From NCBI GenBank assembly GCA_023389535.1, contig JAEWEH010000086.1, positions 1 through 11,617 on the forward strand: DNA of 11,617 bases, in the 5' to 3' direction. Within the stretch, counting starts at the first letter, position 1; every line of letters begins with the position of its first letter. A program made the position numbers and the translations under genes. Source of the DNA: Pseudomonadota bacterium. GTDB lineage: Bacteria; Pseudomonadota; Gammaproteobacteria; Burkholderiales; Burkholderiaceae_B. A model generated the notes under the pieces. That model was not told the origin of the DNA, did not search any database, and worked only from the letters and a program-made list of their open reading frames with translations. Positions 1 through 6,307 of this stretch are shown in pieces.

Positions 1-1109
1 TTATACAGCGCATTGAAGGTCCAGGCGGTCCGAGGCCGGCTCTCGAAGCTTTGCGCCATATAAGCGGCCGCTTTCATTTTATTGCCCGCCATCGCGTAAG
101 CGGCCGCCAGCTTATTGGACACCGCCACATTGCCTGCCAACGAAGCGGGCATCGAACGTCGTTCAAGATTGGCCAGGCTCTTTCTGAGCGCAGCCTGATT
201 ATTCGATACCAGGCTATTCATGCTGAACAAATAGTCCACCGAGGCGAAATCAGGCGGCCTTGCTCCCTGCCTGCGGCGCCGGTCCTCTGGTTTTAACTGC
301 TTCGCAGCGTGCACAATTGCCTTCAGGCGCTCGTCACGGCCCTGATAAACACTTTGCTCGACGCCGGTGATCTGCTTGCTGCAAGCCTTCAGATTCACAG
401 ACATTTTCTTGCCATCGTCTTTAAGGCATTCGCCAGCCAGATTCGGGCGCGCGGCGTTTATTTGCGCACCATATTCCGACAGCCTGCGTATTGCCATCTT
501 CAATCCATCTATCGAATAGCCGGCCTTGACCAGGAGGTTCATAGCAAACAGATCGGCCTCGGATTCCTGCTCGGTATTCCATTGGCGATAGATCAGGCCC
601 TTGGCGGCATCATCCACGTATTCGCTCAGCATCATTGTGTATCCGCCCTGCCCCATCGCAAACCCACCGGCCTTGACCACATATAACGACGCATCTTGCA
701 AGAACCCCTTGATGTTGTCGCCCTCGTACGCATGGCCGAGTTCATGTGCGACAATCGCCGCGATCTCGTCCTCGGATTCCGCCTGCGCGACCAGGCCGGC
801 CGACAACACTATGGTTTTATGCGACAGGGAATAGGCCTCATAGCCTCCGAACGAATCCACCAGGACTACGCATTTGCAGGATTCGCCATGCGCTTGCTCC
901 AGCCGCTTTCGTATGCCTTCCACGTAAGCAATCAGATCCTGATCCTGCACGATGGTCCTATCCATCTGATGCAAGCGCTGGTTATCGATGATATTGACCG
1001 GGTTCTGATACCCGGCCATCTCCTTGCCAGCGCCGGTTCCGGCGATTCCCGCGCAGCCTGCCAGCATCAGGGCAAAGGCCAGCACCAGCATCGATTTAAG
1101 CCGCCTCAT
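1..1109 (-). CDS. M48-family zinc metallopeptidase lipoprotein with TPR-like C-terminal region (C-terminus beyond left edge)
   Basis: The frame opens with ATG at 1109-1107 and stays open to base 1, so about 369 residues are visible and the end is missing. Residues 1-19 form a lipoprotein signal with lipobox L-A-G-C (Cys19). The zinc site is HELGH (H122, E123, H126) with the third ligand E184 in the E-S-E-A-D motif, the usual M48 layout. After the catalytic domain, residues about 290-369 are Ala/Asn-rich amphipathic helices resembling TPR units, as in BepA-like periplasmic M48 proteases. Extra cysteines (C78, C80, C228, C243) suit an oxidising periplasm. AGGAGAGG lies 7 bases before the ATG. 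The start overlaps the upstream stop codon as ATGA, implying translational coupling. By family, it would cleave or quality-control envelope proteins while anchored to a membrane; its substrate cannot be read from the sequence. The family call is firm, the role inferred. Confidence 0.9.
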   Translation of the reverse strand, partial: MRRLKSMLVLAFALMLAGCAGIAGTGAGKEMAGYQNPVNIIDNQRLHQMDRTIVQDQDLIAYVEGIRKRLEQAHGESCKCVVLVDSFGGYEAYSLSHKTIVLSAGLVAQAESEDEIAAIVAHELGHAYEGDNIKGFLQDASLYVVKAGGFAMGQGGYTMMLSEYVDDAAKGLIYRQWNTEQESEADLFAMNLLVKAGYSIDGLKMAIRRLSEYGAQINAARPNLAGECLKDDGKKMSVNLKACSKQITGVEQSVYQGRDERLKAIVHAAKQLKPEDRRRRQGARPPDFASVDYLFSMNSLVSNNQAALRKSLANLERRSMPASLAGNVAVSNKLAAAYAMAGNKMKAAAYMAQSFESRPRTAWTFNALY

Positions 1110-1474
1110 TTGCACGCCTCTCCTGCTCCTTTCACGCTTGCAGAGCGCGCATCCGCCGCGAGCGTCACCGGCACTGTCTTGCATGCATCGTTGACCAGCT
1201 TTTCATTAGACAGCGTAACGTCCGCCCTGGAAATGTTGTAGGCCGATCCGCCGACCTTGAACTGCAAGGCGCCATCTTTTTGCCGGACGGCTTTTAACGG
1301 GAACTTGATGACACCCAAGTCCGACACCATGACATAGCTGCCGTCTTTGACGGCCACCACTTCGATGTCGTCGGCATTGGGAATATCGACGATACGCACG
1401 GCTTGCGCCACCGCCTGCTGCGTCGTTGCCAACCCGCCTAATGCAAGCGCAACCAAGATCACTGCCGTTTTCAT
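1106..1474 (-). CDS. Small secreted protein of unknown function between CHASE2 and M48 genes
   Basis: This encodes 122 residues and I do not recognise the family. Residues 1 to about 25 form a Sec-type signal peptide: Lys2, a hydrophobic core of Ala, Val and Leu, then a likely cut after A-V-A-Q-A. The mature part of about 97 residues is rich in Val, Asp and Lys with alternating hydrophobic residues, so it is probably mostly beta-structured. It has only two cysteines, C98 and C121, which could form one disulfide near the C-terminus. Its ATG overlaps the stop of the CHASE2 gene by one base (TGATG), and its own TGA overlaps the ATG of the M48 gene. A GGAG sequence lies about 10 bases upstream. 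The context suggests a periplasmic partner, inhibitor or substrate of the neighbouring sensor and protease, but that is inference only. Confidence 0.8.
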   Translation of the reverse strand: MKTAVILVALALGGLATTQQAVAQAVRIVDIPNADDIEVVAVKDGSYVMVSDLGVIKFPLKAVRQKDGALQFKVGGSAYNISRADVTLSNEKLVNDACKTVPVTLAADARSASVKGAGEACK

Positions 1475-2994
1475 CAGTTCTTTTCTCCGTTTCCCTGTTC
1501 AAGTTTATTTTCCGTGCCGGCTACCACTTGACGCAGCAGCGGCACTAAGGCGATCAATGAAAGCCAGCCTTCAGGCGCGATATCGCCGACGACATAAAAG
1601 CTCACATACAGGCACACGATGGCGAGCGCGAAAAGCACCCATAACGCAAATCGCCCCAATGCCCAGCGGACCGTGCGCATCCAGCTGGCGTGAGGCTGGA
1701 TGGGACGCTCCGCCACCCTAGGCCCGGTGTCGGCAGGCTGCTGTGCTTTCCGGCGCGGCGCACGGACGACTTTTTTGCGCCATATCCTGTGGACCCAGAA
1801 GGCCGATAGCAATAACAGCCACACTGCGATGCTCAAGCCCCTAATATCGCGATCGCGGATATAGCCTTCGCCCAATCGGTCCAGGTTCTCCAACGCCGCG
1901 GCGTGCAGATAAACACCCTGTATCTGTCCGTACAAGGGCGTCTGGTGATAGTCATTCATACTTTTCATCACGACCCCGACCAGGACCGCATAAGGCTCGC
2001 CGGCGGCCAGATGGGGCGGCTTGAGACTGACCGGCTTTTCGGTGTATAGATCCGCCAGACGAACTTGATGAAAGGGCAGGCACGCCGGCGTGGCAATGTC
2101 CAAGCGATCCGTTATGCCCAGCATCCGCCCGACAATGCTTTCGATGCCGGACAGTACCCGCTGCCATCCTTGAATGGGGTCCCTGGTGCTGCAGCCCGGC
2201 TTATCCAGGACCTCCCACTGCAAGGCCAAGGCGGCCGCATCCTGTTCTTGCGCCCAGTTGCAATTGTGGCCGCGCCGTTCACAGAGAGCCAAGTACAACG
2301 CCGTCGCAGCCAGGGGCGCCCGGCCTGGGGAAGCCTCGGGCACACCCGGGTCGCCAAGCATCGCATGCAAAGGATAAAAGTTGCCATATCCTTCCCAGGC
2401 CGACACAGCGAGCGGTGGCTCATCCAGCGCTTTATAAGCATCCGCGGCCATGGGCATGTAGGAACCGCCCCCGGCCAGGTATACCGCGGGCATCTGCGAG
2501 TTCTGCCTGGCCCGCTTTATCAGCCGCCCCAGTGGCGTCATACTCCCGCTCAACTCACGCGGACGTTCGAAGAAAATATCGTAGAAAATAGCGGCCGGGC
2601 GCTCGGTATCCTTCGGGTTCATCAAGTCACGAAGAATGCGGGCGTGGTCCTGGTATGCCAGCGGCCAGTCGTTGGCCCGCATCCAGCCCTGCCCTTGGTT
2701 ATGCAGGCCCCTGATGCTTTCATAATCTATCGAGACAACAGTGATCGGCGCGGGCGCTACGGGATACAAGTAGGCCCTGACCCGGCTAAGCTCGTCGGAT
2801 AAGGCCTTGTCCGATGCGGAAGACAAGCCAAAAGGATCAGCCTGGATAGCCCAGGCCCCCAGCCCGAAATACATTAAGAATGGCAAGATCCGCCTTTGCT
2901 TGGCGTAAGACGCACAGCGTGCGGCGCCACGTACCCAAGCCTTTATTTTGACGTAGAGAGGCGGACTGACCGCGACTCCCGCGATCTTGTCCAT
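1474..2994 (-). CDS. CHASE2-domain membrane protein lacking a cytoplasmic effector domain
   Basis: I chose ATG at 2994-2992 (506 residues). A TTG seven codons upstream, at 3015, is possible but has no ribosome binding site. Numbering here is from that TTG. Residues 43-62 form the first membrane segment. Residues about 65-390 are the extracytoplasmic CHASE2 domain, with its typical pieces: ITVVSIDYESI (91-101), a W-P-x-x-x-x-D-H-A element (117-125), AAIFYDIFFERP (141-152), and DYHQTP followed by GVYLHA (355-372). Three membrane segments follow, as is normal for CHASE2 (about 393-411, 456-475 and 483-498), with a basic, Pro-rich loop of about 45 residues after the first. The protein then ends within about 15 residues. 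CHASE2 proteins usually continue into a kinase, cyclase or phosphatase, and none is present. Four periplasmic cysteines (C245, C252, C275, C312) could make two disulfides. It is the first gene of the coupled three-gene set and presumably senses an unknown periplasmic signal. Confidence 0.88.
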   Translation of the reverse strand: MDKIAGVAVSPPLYVKIKAWVRGAARCASYAKQRRILPFLMYFGLGAWAIQADPFGLSSASDKALSDELSRVRAYLYPVAPAPITVVSIDYESIRGLHNQGQGWMRANDWPLAYQDHARILRDLMNPKDTERPAAIFYDIFFERPRELSGSMTPLGRLIKRARQNSQMPAVYLAGGGSYMPMAADAYKALDEPPLAVSAWEGYGNFYPLHAMLGDPGVPEASPGRAPLAATALYLALCERRGHNCNWAQEQDAAALALQWEVLDKPGCSTRDPIQGWQRVLSGIESIVGRMLGITDRLDIATPACLPFHQVRLADLYTEKPVSLKPPHLAAGEPYAVLVGVVMKSMNDYHQTPLYGQIQGVYLHAAALENLDRLGEGYIRDRDIRGLSIAVWLLLLSAFWVHRIWRKKVVRAPRRKAQQPADTGPRVAERPIQPHASWMRTVRWALGRFALWVLFALAIVCLYVSFYVVGDIAPEGWLSLIALVPLLRQVVAGTENKLEQGNGEKN

Positions 2995-3043
2995 CCCACC
3001 GCCGCGCAAGTACAAATGTTACTTTTGATTCAAACAGCAACAG

Positions 3044-3049
3044 AGTATA
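3044..3049 (-). promoter_or_regulatory. Candidate -10 element (TATACT) for the CHASE2-small protein-M48 cluster
   Basis: On the minus strand TATACT lies 50 bases before the preferred CHASE2 start. The best -35 match nearby is TTTTCA with a short 15-base spacer, so the assignment is weak. The 3016-3159 gap has no other convincing promoter. It also has no strong terminator for the GntR gene that ends at 3160: only a 5-bp GTGCG/CGCAC stem without a T-run. Confidence 0.3.
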
Positions 3050-3159
3050 CATTTGATCATGTTTTGAAAAGCATTGCGCCCGACTCCCACGAGCAATAGC
3101 AAGTCTGTGCGGGGCACGCACACGCGGTCCGTCCAGCATGGCAAGCAAGACAAGGGCGG

Positions 3160-3852
3160 TCAGTCGCCCAGCAGGCCGGACTCACCCCGGCCGATGTGGT
3201 CAAGCATGATCTTCTGGGCTGTCGCGGCATCCTGGCGCTTCAAGCACTCCAGCAGCTGATGGTGCTGCTGGTTGGATACCCTGCAACGCGTCACATCGGA
3301 AAAAAACATCTCGCGACGGCGCGCCGACATGATATAGAACGGATTGACCATCTGGATCAATACCGTATTGTGTGTGGCCTTGAACAAAGCCAGGTGGAAT
3401 TCATAGTCCAGGTCGGCAATGGATTCACCCGACCCCGCTATGGCATCGTCGAAGCGCCGCACAATATCTTCGATTGCTCTTAACTGCTCTTCCGTGCGCC
3501 GTTCACAGGCCAGCAATACGGCCTGCACTTCTATGATGGCCTTGACTTCCAGCGCCTGGGTCACCTTGTCTTTGGTCAGGTTGATGCCCAGTTCCGAAAA
3601 CAGGCTTAGCGTTTCAAGGCTGATGCGCTCCGGGGTAGAGGTCAAGTACATGCCGGAGTTTCGCTTGCGCTTCAGGTAGCGCAAGTTTTCAAGGATGGAC
3701 AAGGCTTCCCGCACCACGCCCCGGCCGACCCCGAAGCGCTCGGACAGTTCGCGTTCCGACGGCAGGCGCTCGCCGGGATCGTAGTTTCTCTTTTCGATCA
3801 GCGACAGTATCTTGGCAAGAGTGCGGGATGTCAGCTCTTTATCGGAGTCCAT
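3160..3852 (-). CDS. GntR-family transcriptional regulator, FadR subfamily (FCD domain)
   Basis: The start taken is ATG at 3852-3850 (230 residues). A GTG two codons earlier (3858) is equally possible, because neither has a clear ribosome binding site. Residues about 10-70 are the winged helix-turn-helix, with the family signature P-G-E-R-L-P-S-E-R-E-L followed by V-G-R-G-V-V-R-E-A-L (26-51). Residues about 90-225 are an all-helical FCD ligand-binding domain. Its metal-binding set is visible: D149 and H153 in D-Y-E-F-H, H198 in H-H-Q-L-L-E and H219 in D-H-I. Members usually bind a small carboxylate and are released from DNA by it. It is the last gene of the operon with the Bug receptor and the enolase superfamily enzyme, so it most likely controls that operon in response to the substrate or a pathway intermediate. 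The TGGTACGACCA repeat at 6179-6189 is the likely operator. Confidence 0.92.
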   Translation of the reverse strand: MDSDKELTSRTLAKILSLIEKRNYDPGERLPSERELSERFGVGRGVVREALSILENLRYLKRKRNSGMYLTSTPERISLETLSLFSELGINLTKDKVTQALEVKAIIEVQAVLLACERRTEEQLRAIEDIVRRFDDAIAGSGESIADLDYEFHLALFKATHNTVLIQMVNPFYIMSARRREMFFSDVTRCRVSNQQHHQLLECLKRQDAATAQKIMLDHIGRGESGLLGD

Positions 3853-3906
3853 ATTCACCAGTTGTGGAGGTTGTCATGCAATACCCAACCCCCACTTTGC
3901 CCGATC

Positions 3907-4884
3907 CTACTGCTTGGTGAAGATCTGCGGCGCCACGGTGTTGAACGTATTTTGTATTTCTACGGCTTCCTTCTGCAGGGCATCGCCCCGAAGATTGGAA
4001 ACTTTCATGCCGTATTGCTGCGCGAATTCCTTATAAGCATCGCTGGCGATGGCCTTTCCAAACAGATCCTGCAGCTTCTGAGCCACATCGCCGGGGATGC
4101 CTTTAGGCGCAACGAGATACGACATCTGCTCCAGCGCACCATAAGGGAACACATCAATGTTCTTCTCATCGAAGGTGGCGACATCGGGCAGGATATCGAC
4201 GCGCGACTTGGAGAACACCCCGATAGGCTTGATCAAGCCAGCCTTGATCTGGCCTATGGTTTCCGACGGCTTCAGCACGGCCGCGTCGATCTGGCTGCCG
4301 GCCAAGTCGATCAAGACCTTGGCGCCCCCGGTGTATGGAACGTTCGTATATTCTACATTGAGCGCCTTGGATAGCATGGCTGCAAATGTATGGTTGACGT
4401 TATTGCTGCCCGGCGTGCCTATCGACACCCCGTCCGGCTTTTCTTTCATCAGCTTCGTGAATTCTTCAATGCTGTTGGCCGGGCTTGCGGTCGGGACCAC
4501 CAGGATCAGCTGCTCCACTGTGGTTTGATTCAAGGCGGCGAAGTCATCGACGCGCAGCTTGGTCATGTCCTGTGCGATCACACCCATCAGCGATGAAGTT
4601 GCCAAACCCACCGTATAGCCATCGGCGGCCGCTTGAGCAACCTTGGACAAGCCTATGGTGCTGGATGCCCCGGCCACGTTTTCAACCACGACTTTCACAC
4701 CCGACTTACCCAGGATGTCGGACAGTTTACGGCCCGTCAGGTCGACGGATCCACCCGCGTTCCAGGGAACAACCAAAGTAATCGGCCTTGCGGGAAACTC
4801 GGCCGCACTGGCAGAGGACAAGGGGCTGACGACGCTGGCGACGCCAAGCGTTGCTGCAAGCGCGAATCTGTTCAACTTAAGCAT
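3907..4884 (-). CDS. Bug/TctC-family periplasmic solute-binding receptor
   Basis: This encodes 325 residues, the normal length for the Bug family of tripartite tricarboxylate receptors. Residues 1-27 are a signal peptide with likely cleavage around S-A-S-A-A. The mature start, F-P-A-R-P-I-T-L-V-V-P-W, and the following N-A-G-G-S-V-D are the classic Bug opening, which closes over the carboxylate of the ligand. Later landmarks are G-A-S-S-T-I-G-L (residues about 72-79), G-Y-T-V, the V-P-Y-T-G-G-A loop (about 187-193) and P-D-V-A-T-F. AGGAG sits 5 bases before the ATG. It lies 34 bases downstream of the enolase superfamily gene and upstream of the regulator. No TctA/TctB membrane genes are in the window, so it is an orphan receptor, which is common in Burkholderiales. 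The ligand is probably the organic acid metabolised by the neighbouring enzyme; this is inferred from context. Confidence 0.95.
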   Translation of the reverse strand: MLKLNRFALAATLGVASVVSPLSSASAAEFPARPITLVVPWNAGGSVDLTGRKLSDILGKSGVKVVVENVAGASSTIGLSKVAQAAADGYTVGLATSSLMGVIAQDMTKLRVDDFAALNQTTVEQLILVVPTASPANSIEEFTKLMKEKPDGVSIGTPGSNNVNHTFAAMLSKALNVEYTNVPYTGGAKVLIDLAGSQIDAAVLKPSETIGQIKAGLIKPIGVFSKSRVDILPDVATFDEKNIDVFPYGALEQMSYLVAPKGIPGDVAQKLQDLFGKAIASDAYKEFAQQYGMKVSNLRGDALQKEAVEIQNTFNTVAPQIFTKQ

Positions 4885-4918
4885 ATTGACTCCTGTTTAC
4901 CGAATAATCGATCACTTC

Positions 4919-6073
4919 TTATTTGAAATTAACCACGTAGCCCGGGCCATCAATGAAGGTGAATTCCTCGAACACTTTTTCATCGATGTCCAGTCCCAGT
5001 CCGGGCTTGCTCAACGGCATGACAGATCCGTCGCCGTCCATGGAGAAGGCCGGCCCGAACATATCCCGGAATGGGTTGTAGTGCGACACGCAAGCCTCGA
5101 AATAGCCGGCATTGTCCACCGCGGCAAGCATGTGGACGCATGCCGCGTGATTGATCCCTGTAGCAGAACTATGCGGATGCACGCGATAGCCCCAGGCGGA
5201 CACCATGGCGGCGATTCTCATTGCCTCGGTGACACCCCCCGTCTTGGATAAGTCGGGCTGGAACGCTTGCACGGCCTGGTCTTCCAGCAGACGGGCGAAT
5301 TCATAGCGCGTATAGTGGTTTTCCCCGGCTGCAATCGGCACCCGTTTGCTGAATTGCGCGGCCGCCCGATAAGCGCCGAAGTTGTCGCAAGCGAAGGGCT
5401 CTTCCAGCCATCCCACCCGTACATCTTCCAGCACCGGCATCAGTTGGCGCACTTCATCGATCGAGTAAGCCGCATTCACGTCGGTCAGGATGTCAATGTC
5501 GTCGCCTACGACCTGGCGCACTTTCAGCAGGCGGGCCGAGTCATTGCGTACGCTGTCTCCAAGACGCAACTTGATCGCCTTATAGCCTGCTGATATATAG
5601 GCCTGCGCCTCTTCGGCGAGCGACTCGGGCGCTTGGTACCCCAGGGCGATGCCGCCGGCGTAGGCTTTGATGGGCTTGGCGCTGCCGCCCAACAGCTTGT
5701 ATAGCGGCTGGTTGCAGATTTTCCCCTGGATATCCCACAAGGCCATATCGATGCCCGACATGGCCAGTGCTGCGCCCGCACCCATGCCATGGCTTGCCAG
5801 CTGCATCTTGTGTATGCGGCTCCATACGCCATTGGAGTCAAAGGCATCCATGTTGGTGACCAGCGGGGCAAGCGTATTGTCGATCAGGCTGACCACCGCG
5901 CCGGGGCTGCGGCCGGGGTGGGATTCACCGTAGCCCACGACGCCGCTTTCCGTTTCAACGCGAATGATGATCGTATCGCGCTTGATCGTTTTGCCGATGC
6001 CCAGGGTGACGGCCTTTCCTTCGGGCAGCCTGAATGAAAGCGGGATGGCTTTAATACTGACAATGCGGGACAT
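4919..6073 (-). CDS. Mandelate racemase/muconate lactonizing family enzyme (enolase superfamily), probable acid-sugar dehydratase or racemase
   Basis: ATG at 6073 gives 384 residues. The open frame extends 51 codons further upstream, but AGGAAAAAGA lies directly before this ATG and the extension is not enolase-like. Residues 1-125 are the capping domain and 130-355 the barrel. The metal ligands are visible as D198 (T-D-V-N), E224 (W-L-E-E-P-F) and E251 (A-G-E-N). A His-Asp dyad is present: D274 in Q-P-D-L-S-K-T-G-G and H301 in H-P-H-S-S, matching Asp270 and His297 of mandelate racemase. E326 corresponds to its Glu317. The Lys-x-Lys motif on the second barrel strand is K168-L-R170, with Arg in place of the second Lys. 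Enzymes of this group remove the alpha proton of a carboxylate through a Mg-stabilised enolate. Keeping His while losing that Lys favours dehydration of an acid sugar over racemisation, but the substrate is unknown. It is the first gene of the operon. Confidence 0.93.
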   Translation of the reverse strand: MSRIVSIKAIPLSFRLPEGKAVTLGIGKTIKRDTIIIRVETESGVVGYGESHPGRSPGAVVSLIDNTLAPLVTNMDAFDSNGVWSRIHKMQLASHGMGAGAALAMSGIDMALWDIQGKICNQPLYKLLGGSAKPIKAYAGGIALGYQAPESLAEEAQAYISAGYKAIKLRLGDSVRNDSARLLKVRQVVGDDIDILTDVNAAYSIDEVRQLMPVLEDVRVGWLEEPFACDNFGAYRAAAQFSKRVPIAAGENHYTRYEFARLLEDQAVQAFQPDLSKTGGVTEAMRIAAMVSAWGYRVHPHSSATGINHAACVHMLAAVDNAGYFEACVSHYNPFRDMFGPAFSMDGDGSVMPLSKPGLGLDIDEKVFEEFTFIDGPGYVVNFK

Positions 6074-6083
6074 TCTTTTTCCT
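6074..6083 (-). promoter_or_regulatory. Ribosome binding site fixing the enolase superfamily start
   Basis: On the minus strand AGGAAAAAGA lies immediately upstream of the ATG at 6073. It decides the start against the longer open frame that begins at 6226, whose extra residues contain no recognisable domain. Confidence 0.65.
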
Positions 6084-6178
6084 GGCTTGAAGATTTGCGT
6101 TGAGACCACGGGAATGCGGCAGCACTCCCGGGCCTGCATTGGATGTTGATCGCATCGGCCATGGGTGGCATGCCAATG

Positions 6179-6189
6179 TGGTACGACCA
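6179..6189. promoter_or_regulatory. Candidate FadR/GntR-type operator (TGGT-ACG-ACCA)
   Basis: This is a perfect inverted repeat with 4-bp arms TGGT/ACCA and a 3-bp centre, matching the FadR-family pattern TNGTNNNACNA. It lies 106-116 bases upstream of the first gene of an operon whose last gene is an FCD-type GntR regulator. A second perfect palindrome, TGGCATGCCA, sits next to it at 6166-6175. Possible -10 sequences on the minus strand are TATACG near 6240-6245 and TACCAT just upstream of the repeat; neither has a good -35. A site downstream of or overlapping the promoter would fit repression. Binding is inferred. Confidence 0.55.
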
Positions 6190-6307
6190 GTTTGGTATGG
6201 TAAAGCAGGCTTAGCGCGCAGAACAACCCAGGGTAATCCCGTATACAGTGAAACGGATCGATCCAGGATCAAGCCTGGCCGCGGCATCCGAAACCGCAGT
6301 GAGCAAG

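Noticed and set aside
51..1241. Several plus-strand open frames opposite the M48 gene
   Set aside because: The minus frame carries lipobox, HELGH and the E-x-E-A-D ligand in one uninterrupted frame, so the plus frames are shadows.
2065..2802. Long plus-strand open frame of 245 codons opposite the CHASE2 gene
   Set aside because: The translation is low-complexity Arg/Gly/Gln-rich without domain features, and the opposite strand carries canonical CHASE2 motifs. It is a shadow of GC-rich coding DNA.
6074..6226. N-terminal extension of the enolase superfamily gene up to 6226
   Set aside because: The extra 51 residues are not conserved-looking and cover the putative operator. A strong ribosome binding site lies directly before the ATG at 6073.
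6263..6278. CCAGG-ATCAAG-CCTGG inverted repeat downstream of the esterase gene, next to the palindrome GGATCGATCC (6255-6264)
   Set aside because: The stem is only 5 bp and no T-run follows on the minus strand, so I do not call a terminator.
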